NCBI RefSeq assembly: GCF_008041945.1
Contig: NZ_VKAD01000001.1
Coordinates: 1,240,001-1,304,000, forward strand
DNA from: Reinekea thalattae
GTDB lineage: Bacteria; Pseudomonadota; Gammaproteobacteria; Pseudomonadales; Natronospirillaceae
Length of the DNA: 64,000 nt
Direction of reading: 5' to 3'
Below, piece after piece: positions 50,004 to 59,397 of this stretch. How positions within the stretch are numbered: position 1 is the stretch's first letter; each line of letters begins with the position of its first letter. The translations under genes and the position numbers were made by a program. A model generated the notes under the pieces. The model was not told the DNA's origin. It worked only from the letters and a program-made list of their open reading frames with translations, and made no database searches.

Positions 50004-50021
50004 AAGGGGCTAAAGCCCCTT
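50004..50021 (-). terminator. Attenuator-like hairpin between rpsB and tsf
   Basis: AAGGGGC and GCCCCTT pair with a four-base loop, with TTTTG after it on the minus strand. It probably gives partial termination, lowering tsf relative to rpsB. Confidence 0.65.
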
Positions 50022-50041
50022 CTGTGCTTATCGACTAAATG

Positions 50042-50779
50042 TTACTCAGCTGGTGCTTCTTCAGCAGCTTCAGCAACTTCTACAAACTCATCAGCCTGAG
50101 CAGTTTTTGCTTCAAGAACTGCATCAGCCATTGAACTAGCGTAGATTTCAATTGCTCGAATCGCATCGTCGTTACCTGGGATAACGTAATCAACGCCATC
50201 TGGGTTTGAGTTAGAGTCAACGATACCGATAACTGGGATACCAAGTTTGTTTGCTTCTTGAATCGCGATACGCTCGTGATCAACGTCAACAACAAACAGA
50301 GCGTCAGGTAAGCCACCCATATCTTTAATACCGCCGATTGATTTCTCTAATTTAGAAATCTCACGAGTCGCCATTAAACGCTCTTTCTTAGTCAACTTCT
50401 CAAAAGTGCCATCGGCTTCTTGAGTTGTTAGTTCACGTAGACGCTTAATCGATTGGCGAATGGTTTTGTAGTTAGTCAACATACCACCCAACCAACGGTG
50501 TGCCACAAAAGGCATGCCCGCACGAGTCGCCTCTTCACGAACAATATTGCTCGCAGAACGCTTAGTACCAACAAAAAGAATCTTGTTCTTTCTTGCGGCA
50601 ATTTCACCAACATAAGCCAATGCATTGTTTAATGCAGGCACTGTGTGCTCAAGGTTGATGATATGAATTTTGTTACGAGCACCAAAGATGTACTTACCCA
50701 TTTTAGGGTTCCAGTAACGAGTTTGGTGTCCAAAGTGAACGCCTGCTTTAAGCAGGTCACGCATAGATACAGTAGCCAT
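50042..50779 (-). CDS. rpsB: 30S ribosomal protein S2
   Basis: A ribosomal protein of about 245 residues. It starts [45 protein letters not shown] and has [96 protein letters not shown]. The C terminus is acidic and Ala/Glu-rich. SD GAGGAAA precedes the ATG at 50779; eleven codons further upstream in frame are left out. A GC-flanked promoter lies about 140 bases upstream. Confidence 0.98.
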   Translation of the reverse strand: MATVSMRDLLKAGVHFGHQTRYWNPKMGKYIFGARNKIHIINLEHTVPALNNALAYVGEIAARKNKILFVGTKRSASNIVREEATRAGMPFVAHRWLGGMLTNYKTIRQSIKRLRELTTQEADGTFEKLTKKERLMATREISKLEKSIGGIKDMGGLPDALFVVDVDHERIAIQEANKLGIPVIGIVDSNSNPDGVDYVIPGNDDAIRAIEIYASSMADAVLEAKTAQADEFVEVAEAAEEAPAE

Positions 50780-50920
50780 AATTTCCTCTATATTCGGGTT
50801 AGGCCTCCACACACCCCATAATCCAACCCCTTTCGGGCACCCAGAATTACGTGTCGGCGTATGTGAGATATTTAGTTAAAGTTACACCCCAGCCATATCC
50901 AACAGACAGGAGCGGCGCGC

Positions 50921-50949
50921 TTTATACCAAATTACGCCCAGCAACACAA
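50921..50949 (-). promoter_or_regulatory. Predicted rpsB promoter
   Basis: On the minus strand TTGTGT (-35) and TATAAA (-10) are exactly 17 bases apart, followed by the GC-rich discriminator GCGCGCCGC, a feature of stringently controlled ribosomal promoters. The leader of about 135 bases contains C-rich and G-rich tracts that could fold; in E. coli S2 represses its own leader. Confidence 0.65.
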
Positions 50950-51070
50950 GAACACGCACTGAAAGTTACGCTAAAAGTGTAAGAAAATAAGGATATCCGT
51001 TGTTGCAGAGCTGCAACCGGTCAATAAAACCGTTAGAATTGCGCACCTCATTCATCCTGATGGAAAAACA

Positions 51071-51847
51071 ATGGCAGTTATTATCAAAAATTCATCCGAT
51101 ATCGAAAAAATGCGTATCGCCGGCCGCCTTGCCGCTGAAGTATTAGAAATGCTCGAAGAGCACGTTGTGCCGGGAGTTTCTACGGGTGAACTTGATCGAC
51201 TCTGTCATAACCTCATTGTGAACGAACAGGGTGCGATTCCTGCGCCATTGAACTATGGCCATCCACCGTTCCCTAAATCTATTTGCACCTCGATCAATCA
51301 CGTTATCTGTCATGGCATTCCATCAGATGATCGCATTCTGAAAAAAGGCGACATCGTCAATGTTGACGTCACTGTCATTAAAGATGGTTATCACGGCGAC
51401 AGCAGCATGATGTTCCTAGTCGGTGAAGTGCCGAGCCACCTACAAAGGCTTTGCAAGGTAACCCAAGAATGCCTATATAAAGCCATTGAAATTGTTAAGC
51501 CGGGCACCACTCTTGGTGATATCGGCCATATCATTCAAACGCATGCCGAATCGAATCACTATTCGGTTGTACGTGAGTTTTGCGGCCACGGTATTGGCAA
51601 GGGTTTTCATGAAGAGCCACAAGTCGTTCATTACGGCAAGCCAGGCACAGGCTTAGCACTAAAAGAAGGTATGACATTCACCATTGAACCGATGATCAAC
51701 CAAGGCAAGCCTCAATGTAAAATTTTAGGCGACCAATGGACGGCGGTAACTAAAGACCGCAAAGCCTCGGCACAATGGGAGCACACCATTTTAGTCACCG
51801 CCAATGGCCATGAAATTCTGACTGCCAGAAGCAACGAAACCTTTTAA
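51071..51847 (+). CDS. map: Methionine aminopeptidase
   Basis: A 258-residue type I metallo-aminopeptidase that removes initiator Met. Metal ligands lie in DIVNVDVTVIKDGYHGDSSMMF, FCGHGIGKGFHEEPQVVHYG and TIEPMIN, with the final Glu in WEHTILVT. NHVICHGIP is also conserved. It is divergent from rpsB, as in E. coli, and glnD follows on the same strand after 97 bases. A palindrome GTTGCAG/CTGCAAC lies about 55 bases before the ATG. Confidence 0.97.
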   Translation: MAVIIKNSSDIEKMRIAGRLAAEVLEMLEEHVVPGVSTGELDRLCHNLIVNEQGAIPAPLNYGHPPFPKSICTSINHVICHGIPSDDRILKKGDIVNVDVTVIKDGYHGDSSMMFLVGEVPSHLQRLCKVTQECLYKAIEIVKPGTTLGDIGHIIQTHAESNHYSVVREFCGHGIGKGFHEEPQVVHYGKPGTGLALKEGMTFTIEPMINQGKPQCKILGDQWTAVTKDRKASAQWEHTILVTANGHEILTARSNETF

Positions 51848-51944
51848 ACAATAGGTTAACTAAGCACGATAAGTTAGCTGGCCAAGCGATACGAGCGTCG
51901 GCCAGCATGACTCAAATGCCAATAATAACTAAAGGCCGATTATT

Positions 51945-54629
51945 TTGGATCTCTCTCGTTATTTGAACCATTCACTGATTGATACCAACGCACTGAGCGA
52001 GCAATTAAAGAGCGGCAAGCCCATTCCCGTTCTCAAGCAAGCATTGCAGGGTATTGATCAGGCATTGAACGATCAGTACCGCGACGACGCCTCGATTCGA
52101 GACCTAGTTTTTGGCAGAGCGGCAGCGATGGATGCCGTGCTTCGCTGCATCTGGCAACTGTTTGATTGGCAAGGCAGCGATCAGATTGCTCTGCTGGCGG
52201 TCGGCGGCTATGGCCGCGGCGAATTACTACCCAGTTCAGACATCGACCTGCTTTTTTTATTTAATGAAGAGTCAGACATTGATGCCAACGTCAGCTCACT
52301 GCAAGATTTCTTAACCTTACTGTGGGACATCAAGCTAGAAGTTGGCCACAGTGTCAGAACCATTCAAGCCTGCATTACCGAAGCGCGCAATGACGTCACC
52401 ATTACCACCAACCTAATGGAGTCTCGCGTACTTTTAGGTAACACCCAGTTGCGCGAACAGTTAAACCTCTCCATTGGCCCAGATTCTATTTGGCCAAGCC
52501 CTGAGTTTTATCAAGCAAAAATCACTGAACAGTTTGATCGCCACAAAAAATACAACGACACCGAATACAACCTTGAACCTAACGTTAAAGGCGGCCTTGG
52601 TGCGCTCAGAGATATTCAAAACATTGGCTGGGTTGCCAAACGCCACTTTGGTGATGATGCTTTAGTCGACCTGATCGAACGCGGCTTTTTAACAACAGAA
52701 GAATGCCAAGAGCTACAAAAAGGCCAAGACTTTTTGTGGCGTGTACGTTACGCGCTGCACATGATTACCGGCCGTGAAGAAGACCGCCTAACCTTCGAAC
52801 TACAAGAACAGGTTGCCGAACTGTTTGGCTATGAAACACAAGAAGGCAAATTGCTTGCCGTCGAACAGTTGATGCGCGACTACTTCCGACAAGTCTTCCG
52901 TTTAAATACACTCAACATGATGCTGCTACAGCACTTTGATCAGACCATTCTTAACAGTGCCGAAAGCGATACGATTGAGCCGATTAATAATCGTTTCCAA
53001 GTTCGTAATGGTTACATTGAGGCCTGTTCAGATCAGGTATTTTCACGCACCCCTTGCGCCCTGATGGAAGTGTTTGTGCTGTTCGCACAGCAAGCCAATG
53101 TCAAAGGTATTCATGCCAGCACAATGCGATTGATTTTTGCTCATCGCCACCTGATTGATGCTGCGTTTCGACAAGACCTTTCTAACATTACCTTCTTTAT
53201 GGAACTGTTACGCAGTCGCGAAGGCGTTTATCACAGCTTACGCTACATGAATCAGCTAGGTGTATTAGGACTCTACTTGCCTGAGTTTGGTCGCATTATT
53301 GGGCAAATGCAGTTTGACCTGTTTCATGTTTACACCGTCGATGCTCATACGCTACTCACTATTCGAACCTTGCGCAGTTTTCGGCACGAAAACAACACCG
53401 CGCGTTTTCCTATTGCGACCGCAGCCATTGACCAGCTTTCTAAACCAGAGCTTATCTACATTGCTGCGCTGTACCACGATATTGGCAAAGGCCGTCAGGG
53501 CGATCACGCTATTGAAGGCGCAATCGACGTTCGACGCTTTGCACAGCGCCATCGATTATCGCCATGGGAAACGCAACTGGTCACCTGGTTAGTCGAAAAC
53601 CATCTATTGATGTCTCGTGTGGCTCAACGCGAGGACATATCTGACCCTGATATTATTAACTGGTTTGCACAAGAGGTCGGCGATTTACAAACGCTTAACT
53701 ACCTTTATGCTCACACCGTTGCTGACATTTACGCCACCAACCCAAACCTTTGGAACAGCTGGCGCGCATCGCTTATTGAGCGACTTTATAAAGAAACCAA
53801 ACGAGCATTACGGCGCGGCCTTGCTAACCCAATGCAAAAAGAAGAATTGGTGTTAGAAACGCAACTCGAAGCGATTAAAATTTTAGAACAGCAAGGCATG
53901 AGTAAAGAGCTTGCGCTTGAACTTTGGGACAACCCAAAAGACGATTATTTTTTACGAGAAACTCCTGAAAACATCGCTTGGCATACTAAATCGATCTACG
54001 ATCACGGCAGTAAAAAACCCTTGGTTTTATTGCGTGAAACCGATCAGAAACGCTTTGCAGGTGGCACTCAAGTCTTTATTTACGCACCCGACAGACCGCA
54101 CCTGTTTGGCGATATTGCAGCAACGCTCGATACCTTAAACCTAGACATTCAAGATGCGCGCATCATGACCTCGTCTACGTCCGACTTCAGTCTCGATACT
54201 TTTATTGTGCTCGAACATGACGGACAAAGTATTGGCAACAACCAAGAGCGTCTAGATGAGATCCAACAGCGCTTGTTGTTTGAGATTGAAAATCCGAACG
54301 ACTCGCCGATCCCAACCCGTCGCGTGCCTCGGCAGTTAAAGCATTTCCAAGTGCCTGCCGAAGTAACCGTCAGTAACGACACCGAGTACCAAAAAACCGT
54401 GGTTGAAATCATGGCGGCAGACCGGCCTGGCTTGCTCGCAGATATTGGCCGTTGTTTTAGACGCTTGGATTTGACACTCTACAGTGCTCGAATCTCAACG
54501 ATGGGCGAGCATGTCGAAGACGTGTTCTTTATCCTTAATAAAGATGGCGAACAACTCAGCGATCTCGACATTGTACAGCAGCTGAAAGATGAGCTACTAG
54601 AAACTATTTCTGAAGTGATGGAACGATGA
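51945..54629 (+). CDS. glnD: Bifunctional uridylyltransferase/uridylyl-removing enzyme GlnD
   Basis: An 894-residue sensor of glutamine that adds or removes UMP on PII. The nucleotidyltransferase motif GGYGRGELLPSSDIDLLF has metal aspartates Asp99 and Asp101. The HD domain shows AALYHDIGKGRQGDHAIEG, and two C-terminal ACT domains (RPHLFGDIAATLDTLNLDIQDARI and ADRPGLLADIGRCFRRLDLTLYSARI) bind glutamine. The start is a TTG with AAAGG nine bases upstream; no suitable ATG exists. dapC overlaps its stop by four bases. Confidence 0.97.
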   Translation: MDLSRYLNHSLIDTNALSEQLKSGKPIPVLKQALQGIDQALNDQYRDDASIRDLVFGRAAAMDAVLRCIWQLFDWQGSDQIALLAVGGYGRGELLPSSDIDLLFLFNEESDIDANVSSLQDFLTLLWDIKLEVGHSVRTIQACITEARNDVTITTNLMESRVLLGNTQLREQLNLSIGPDSIWPSPEFYQAKITEQFDRHKKYNDTEYNLEPNVKGGLGALRDIQNIGWVAKRHFGDDALVDLIERGFLTTEECQELQKGQDFLWRVRYALHMITGREEDRLTFELQEQVAELFGYETQEGKLLAVEQLMRDYFRQVFRLNTLNMMLLQHFDQTILNSAESDTIEPINNRFQVRNGYIEACSDQVFSRTPCALMEVFVLFAQQANVKGIHASTMRLIFAHRHLIDAAFRQDLSNITFFMELLRSREGVYHSLRYMNQLGVLGLYLPEFGRIIGQMQFDLFHVYTVDAHTLLTIRTLRSFRHENNTARFPIATAAIDQLSKPELIYIAALYHDIGKGRQGDHAIEGAIDVRRFAQRHRLSPWETQLVTWLVENHLLMSRVAQREDISDPDIINWFAQEVGDLQTLNYLYAHTVADIYATNPNLWNSWRASLIERLYKETKRALRRGLANPMQKEELVLETQLEAIKILEQQGMSKELALELWDNPKDDYFLRETPENIAWHTKSIYDHGSKKPLVLLRETDQKRFAGGTQVFIYAPDRPHLFGDIAATLDTLNLDIQDARIMTSSTSDFSLDTFIVLEHDGQSIGNNQERLDEIQQRLLFEIENPNDSPIPTRRVPRQLKHFQVPAEVTVSNDTEYQKTVVEIMAADRPGLLADIGRCFRRLDLTLYSARISTMGEHVEDVFFILNKDGEQLSDLDIVQQLKDELLETISEVMER

Positions 54630-55816
54630 ATCCAAATCTAGACAAACTGCACCCCTACCCGTTTGAAAAACTGCACCAACTAACGGCCAATATTACACCC
54701 GCAGATTTACCACCGGTTTTTTGGGGTGTTGGCGAACCCAAACACCAGCCACCTGCATTTTTCAAAGAAAGCATGATCAATGCTTTACCCGGCTATTCAA
54801 ACTACCCAGCGACAAAAGGTATTACTGAGCTTCGCGAAGCCATTGTCGATTGGGCGAAGCGTCGGTTTCAGTTAAGTGAAGACACTCAGTTTGATGCCGA
54901 TAATAACGTGCTGCCAGTAAACGGTACACGCGAAGCCTTATTTGCCATTGTACAAGCCTTGTTTGATTCCAGCTCAGCTGCGAATGAAATTTGGTCGCCC
55001 AACCCGTTTTATCAAATTTATGAAGGCGCTACTTTATTAGCTGGCGGCAAGGTGCGTTATTTTTCTTGCACTGCGGCAAGCAATTATCAGCCAGATTTTG
55101 ACAGCCTAAGCGAGGCCGATTGGCAGCAATGCCAGATGCTATTTATTTGCACGCCCGGTAACCCAAGCGGTGCCGTGATGCCAATCGAGCAATTGCAGTT
55201 TTTAATTAAAAAAGCGATCCAGTACAACATCGTATTAATCAGCGACGAATGCTACAGCGAGCTGTACCGTGATGAACAAAAGCCACCTGTCGGCTTACTC
55301 GAAGCAGCATCAAAAATGGGCCACCACAGCTTAAAAAACTGTTTGGTCTTTCATAGCTTAAGTAAGCGTTCTAATCTGCCGGGGCTACGCAGTGGCTTTG
55401 TTGCCGGTGACAGCGAATTAATTAGTGCCTTTTTAAAATACCGAACCTATCACGGCTGCGCCATGCCTTTGCCTGTACAGCAAGTTTCTGTCGCGGCTTG
55501 GCAAGACGAAACGCACGTTATCGAAAATCGCAAACTCTACAATGAAAAATATCAGGCTGTGGTCAGCGAACTTAGCTCGGTATTGCCGTTATCGATTCCT
55601 GAAGCCAGCTTTTATTTATGGCCAAATCTTGAGCAGGATGATGAAAAGGTTGCCCAACGCTGGTTAGAAAAAGCCAACATTCGGGTATTACCTGGACAGT
55701 ATTTATCACGTTCGGTCGACGGCTTTAACCCAGGTTATGGCCATGTCCGCATCGCGCTCGTTGCAACACTCGATGAATGTGTTGCAGCCGCAAAACGACT
55801 AAAACAGATTCTTTAA
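54626..55816 (+). CDS. dapC: Succinyldiaminopimelate transaminase DapC
   Basis: A 396-residue PLP aminotransferase of lysine/peptidoglycan precursor synthesis. It has LHPYPFEKLHQL, GEPKHQPPAF, the substrate-loop YSNYPATKGITELREAI, NPFYQIYEGA, CTPGNPSGAV, SDECYSELYRDE and the PLP-lysine Lys247 in FHSLSKRSNLPGLRSGF. The DapC identity, rather than a general aminotransferase, is supported by position between glnD and dapD, as in Pseudomonas. ATG overlaps the glnD stop (ATGA). Confidence 0.94.
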   Translation: MNPNLDKLHPYPFEKLHQLTANITPADLPPVFWGVGEPKHQPPAFFKESMINALPGYSNYPATKGITELREAIVDWAKRRFQLSEDTQFDADNNVLPVNGTREALFAIVQALFDSSSAANEIWSPNPFYQIYEGATLLAGGKVRYFSCTAASNYQPDFDSLSEADWQQCQMLFICTPGNPSGAVMPIEQLQFLIKKAIQYNIVLISDECYSELYRDEQKPPVGLLEAASKMGHHSLKNCLVFHSLSKRSNLPGLRSGFVAGDSELISAFLKYRTYHGCAMPLPVQQVSVAAWQDETHVIENRKLYNEKYQAVVSELSSVLPLSIPEASFYLWPNLEQDDEKVAQRWLEKANIRVLPGQYLSRSVDGFNPGYGHVRIALVATLDECVAAAKRLKQIL

Positions 55817-55840
55817 TCGCTAAGATCCAACAGGCAACTC

Positions 55841-56182
55841 ATGATTAAAATTTACGGAATTAAAAATTGCGACACCATCAAAAAAACATTGAAATGGTTT
55901 GACGCTCACAATTTAGACTACCAATTCATTGACTACAAAAAACAGCCACCAGACGCAGACTTAGCTCGCCAATTCGTTGATGAATTTGGCTGGGAAACTG
56001 TGATCAATAAACGTGGCACGACATGGCGCAAGCTAGACCAGGACACAAAAGATTCAATCACCGATGACAGCGCAGTCGCCTTGATGATAGAACAGCCCTC
56101 AATTATAAAGCGGCCAATCATCGAGCAATCTGGCAAACGCTGGCTCGGCTACGACGAAACGCAACTTGAACAGCTTATTTAA
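55841..56182 (+). CDS. ArsC/Spx-family reductase (YffB-like)
   Basis: A 113-residue thioredoxin-fold protein. KIYGIKNCDTIKKTLKWFDAHNLDYQFIDYKKQPP carries a single active-site Cys (position 10), followed by NKRGTTWRKL and EQPSIIKRPIIE with the conserved Arg-Pro. The pattern is that of YffB, an uncharacterised glutathione-dependent member, rather than a true arsenate reductase. It lies between dapC and dapD, separated by 24 and 12 bases, so it is co-transcribed with the lysine genes. The link to lysine synthesis is by position only; E. coli yffB is likewise next to dapE. Confidence 0.9.
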   Translation: MIKIYGIKNCDTIKKTLKWFDAHNLDYQFIDYKKQPPDADLARQFVDEFGWETVINKRGTTWRKLDQDTKDSITDDSAVALMIEQPSIIKRPIIEQSGKRWLGYDETQLEQLI

Positions 56183-56194
56183 ATGGAGAACCTA

Positions 56195-57226
56195 ATGACT
56201 TATTTCGCTATTGCGCTGGGCACCAGCACACTGAACAAAGACAATAAAATTATTGAAGCTTGGTACCCGCAGCCAATTCTGAAACCAGATGCTGCACTCA
56301 CCAGCGCATTAACTAGCCTAGTGAAACACGATTCTGGCAATGCGGTTTACGTTATAGAAAAAAGCCAATACCAGGCACTGGCCGAACTGTTTGCGGCACA
56401 ATCGTTAAACCTTAACGTCAGCCTGTTAGAAGCTGCTAAAAACAGTGAACAAAATATTGTTCTGACAATTTTGGAAAACGATGCGGCACCAACATCTGTT
56501 GCTGAAGGCTACTTAAAACTGCACCTTCTTTCACACCGTTTAGTGAAACCGCAGCAAGTCAATCTAGATGGTTTATTTGGCGTGCTACACAACATTGCTT
56601 GGACCAGCGAAGGTCCAATCGACATGCCTGAATTACCAGAGCGCCAAATTGCAGCGCGTATGGCTGGCCGCCCATTAGAAGTTAACTGCATCGATAAATT
56701 CCCTAAAATGGCCGACTACGTAGTACCTTCTGGTATTCGTATCGGCGATACCTCACGTGTCCGTCTGGGCGCACACTTAGGTGAAGGTACAACTGTTATG
56801 CACGCTGGCTTTGTTAACTTTAACGCCGGTACCGAAGCGGTTTCTATGGTTGAAGGCCGTGTTTCTGCGGGCGTCTTGGTCGGCAACGGTTCTGACGTTG
56901 GTGGCGGCGCTTCTATTATGGGTACGCTTTCTGGTGGCGGTAAAGAAGTTGTCTCTCTGGGTGAGAATTGCCTATTAGGTGCAAACGCTGGTACAGGTAT
57001 CGCGTTAGGCGATCGCTGCACCATTGAAGCCGGTCTTTACATCACTGCGGGCACTAAAGTGACGATGTTGGATAGCGACAAGCAACCAACAACCACCGTT
57101 AAAGCTCGTGAGTTGTCTGGCAAATCTGACCTACTGTTTTGGCGCAATGCACAAACTGGTCGTGTTGAGTGCCTAACCAATAAATCAGCGATTGAATTAA
57201 ACGCTGACTTACACTCACACAACTAA
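56195..57226 (+). CDS. dapD: 2,3,4,5-tetrahydropyridine-2,6-dicarboxylate N-succinyltransferase, long form
   Basis: A 343-residue acyltransferase that makes N-succinyl-2-amino-6-ketopimelate. It is the long Pseudomonas/actinobacterial type, with an N-terminal domain (TYFAIALGTSTLNKDNKIIEAWYPQP), the core RIGDTSRVRLGAHLGEGTTVMHAGFVNFNAGT, the beta helix (GRVSAGVLVGNGSDVGGGASIMGTLSGGG), and a C-terminal tail. GGAG lies six bases before the ATG at 56195; four upstream codons in frame are left out. It closes the glnD-dapC-yffB-dapD run. Confidence 0.96.
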   Translation: MTYFAIALGTSTLNKDNKIIEAWYPQPILKPDAALTSALTSLVKHDSGNAVYVIEKSQYQALAELFAAQSLNLNVSLLEAAKNSEQNIVLTILENDAAPTSVAEGYLKLHLLSHRLVKPQQVNLDGLFGVLHNIAWTSEGPIDMPELPERQIAARMAGRPLEVNCIDKFPKMADYVVPSGIRIGDTSRVRLGAHLGEGTTVMHAGFVNFNAGTEAVSMVEGRVSAGVLVGNGSDVGGGASIMGTLSGGGKEVVSLGENCLLGANAGTGIALGDRCTIEAGLYITAGTKVTMLDSDKQPTTTVKARELSGKSDLLFWRNAQTGRVECLTNKSAIELNADLHSHN

Positions 57227-57246
57227 GCAACCTATGCAGCTGAGAC

Positions 57247-57278
57247 GAAATGGCTAGTCCACTAGGGCTAGCTATTTC
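57247..57278 (+). terminator. Possible terminator after dapD
   Basis: GAAATGGCTAG and CTAGCTATTTC pair with one mismatch around a ten-base loop, 20 bases after the dapD stop. There is no T run after it, so it may be a processing hairpin. Confidence 0.4.
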
Positions 57279-57347
57279 ATTAGCTGCCGGTGTTTTGCAT
57301 AAATTAAACTAGCATTGGTATCCTGAACCAATCAGAGGCCATCGCGA

Positions 57348-57890
57348 TTGAATGACTCGACTGACTTAAAGCTGTGCAATATTGATCCCTGCTATGCAGA
57401 AGATGTCTACCACGCCATCGTTGAGAATCGCAGTTATTTAGCGCAGTGGCTACCTTGGGTCGAGCGTACTCATAGCATCGAAGACACGCGTTTATTTTTG
57501 GCTCACAGCAAGCATAAGCACAGCCAAAAAAAACAATTCATAACGCTTATTTATCTGGCGCAACGCTTTATCGGCATCACTGGATTTACCCATTTAGACT
57601 CGAACAAACAACATGGCGAACTGGGCTACTGGCTGATTGAATCAGCACAGCACCAAGGTCATATGACTCATGCGACGCAGCAATTAGTCCGCATCGGTTT
57701 TGAACATTTAAATCTTGAAAAACAAATCATCAGAGTCGCGACTAAAAACTTAGCCAGCACCTCACTTGCCCAACACTTAGGATTTGAATACCAAGGTTTA
57801 GAGCCGCTACCGATTTACATAAACCAGAAGCCTTTTGAACTGGCCGTGTACAGCCTTAATAAAACTCAGTGGCAACACGCCGAAAAATAA
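57348..57890 (+). CDS. RimL/RimJ-type GNAT N-acetyltransferase
   Basis: A predicted acetyltransferase of 180 residues. AEDVYHAIVENRSYLAQWLPWVERTHSIEDTRLFL is the typical start of RimL/YdaF-like ribosomal-protein-serine acetyltransferases, and GELGYWLIESAQHQGHMTHATQQLVRIGFEHLNLEKQIIRVATKNLASTSLAQHLGFEYQG holds the acetyl-CoA site and substrate pocket. The acetyl-CoA loop (QHQGHMTHA) departs from the usual QxxGxG/A. The start is a TTG with AGAGG nine bases upstream. It is a lone gene convergent with the FG-GAP lipoprotein; the substrate is not known. Confidence 0.85.
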   Translation: MNDSTDLKLCNIDPCYAEDVYHAIVENRSYLAQWLPWVERTHSIEDTRLFLAHSKHKHSQKKQFITLIYLAQRFIGITGFTHLDSNKQHGELGYWLIESAQHQGHMTHATQQLVRIGFEHLNLEKQIIRVATKNLASTSLAQHLGFEYQGLEPLPIYINQKPFELAVYSLNKTQWQHAEK

Positions 57891-57930
57891 AACGCACCAT
57901 GTGAAGGGTTTATAGCAAGAAGATTTATCG

Positions 57931-59397
57931 CTAGATAACCTCGACCACCAACTCTAAATAAATAGTGTATTCGCTATCCGACGCGGCAATGGTGAGATAA
58001 TAGGTTTCACCTGCGACTGTTGCACCACCAAGTAAAAACGACAGCTCGGCCGTTGTTTCATCGATTTCAAAATCGGCCGCATTTGCACCACCTGCAATTG
58101 TGTAGCTGAGCGTATCGACATCGGCGTCGTCAGCCGCAAAGGTGCCGACTATCGTCTCGCCTGCATTAACTTCAACCGAGTAAACACTGCGATTCTCATA
58201 CCAAGCAATAGTGTTATCCGAATAAGAAGCCGACATTAAATCGGCATCACCGTCACCATCGATATCGGCAACGCCAACCATCAATACAAATTCAGCTTCG
58301 TTATAGATATCAATTTTTGTGAAATAATTTGCGCCGTTATTGCTGTACCAAGCGATAGTGTTATCGCGTGACGATGCAGAAATCAGATCGACGTCTCCGT
58401 CTCGATCAAAGTCAGTCGCACTAACCGATGCTGGACGATCGACATCGGTCGTCACTGTGCGCTTTAAGAAGAAATCGTCACTGCCTTCAACATCGCTCAT
58501 ATTGCGATACCAAACCACGGTATCGTCATCATCTAACGCCGCAACGATATCGGTATCGCCATCACTGTCGATGTCTTGCGCATAAACCGATAACACACTG
58601 CTACCTTGCTCAATAATGTGTTTGGTGAAATTCTCATCACCATCATTTTCATACCAAGCAACGATGTCATCGTTTTGCGACGCCGACATTAAATCTATAT
58701 CGCCATCGCCATCTATATCCGCAGCATGCACTGCATAAGCGCCATCGGCAGCACTGCTGCCAGAACTATCAGTGTCATCAGTTGAATCTTGCTGTAATTC
58801 AACAACAGTTTGGGTGGTGAAAGATGCTTGGCCATTATTTTCATACCAACGAATGGAATCATCCTGAAACGACGCTGACAGTAAATCCTTATCCTGATCG
58901 CCATCGACATCGGCAACAAAAACAGAACGCACACTGTCAGCATTGGAAACAACAATGCGGCGGGTAAAGTCAGGCTCCTCAGCACCGTCGTTTTCGAACC
59001 AAGCAACGGTGTCGTCGACATAAGAGGCCGTAACCAAATCATAATCACCATCCTGGTCGACATCACTAACATGAATAGAAATCGCACCGTCTGCTCGAGC
59101 TAAGCGGATAGCGGTAAAATTCTGCTGGCCGTCGTTCTCATACCATTTAACAAGGTCTTCATCTCTTGAGACAGACGCCAAGTCGATATCGCCGTCACCG
59201 TCCAGATCAGCTGCGGCAACAGCATAAGCACCAACCGCCGTTGTGCTAACTGCATTGTAGGAAAAGGCAATGTCGTATTCCGCCTGCCAACGAGGATAAC
59301 TGTTAACAGCCACGCCTGAACCTTCGCCACCGGAAGAATCCGGCTGGCTACAGGCCGATAACAGAATGACAACGATAAGCGCTACTGCAAGCCGCAA
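57931..59397 (-). CDS. Seven-repeat FG-GAP/VCBS lipoprotein
   Basis: A lipoprotein of about 488 residues. The start is a TTG at 59397 with GGGAG five bases upstream, giving MRLAVALIVVILLSAC with lipobox LSAC (Cys16). Seven repeats follow, each with a calcium-binding DxDxDGDxD-like loop (for example ADLDGDGDIDL, VDQDGDYDL, DIDSDGDTDI) and ending in a W-Y/F-x-N motif such as VAWYENDG. Seven units predict a closed seven-bladed beta propeller. The last 100 residues (FAADDADVDTLSYTIAGGANAADFEIDETT) resemble a cadherin-like domain. It is probably a surface or periplasmic adhesion protein; the ligand is unknown. A longer reading frame upstream adds a hydrophobic stretch but no SD. Confidence 0.85.
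   Translation of the reverse strand: MRLAVALIVVILLSACSQPDSSGGEGSGVAVNSYPRWQAEYDIAFSYNAVSTTAVGAYAVAAADLDGDGDIDLASVSRDEDLVKWYENDGQQNFTAIRLARADGAISIHVSDVDQDGDYDLVTASYVDDTVAWFENDGAEEPDFTRRIVVSNADSVRSVFVADVDGDQDKDLLSASFQDDSIRWYENNGQASFTTQTVVELQQDSTDDTDSSGSSAADGAYAVHAADIDGDGDIDLMSASQNDDIVAWYENDGDENFTKHIIEQGSSVLSVYAQDIDSDGDTDIVAALDDDDTVVWYRNMSDVEGSDDFFLKRTVTTDVDRPASVSATDFDRDGDVDLISASSRDNTIAWYSNNGANYFTKIDIYNEAEFVLMVGVADIDGDGDADLMSASYSDNTIAWYENRSVYSVEVNAGETIVGTFAADDADVDTLSYTIAGGANAADFEIDETTAELSFLLGGATVAGETYYLTIAASDSEYTIYLELVVEVI

Noticed and set aside
57931..59200. Regular DNA repeats considered as a CRISPR array
   Set aside because: The repeats are diverged protein-coding units of about 60 residues, not identical short repeats with spacers.
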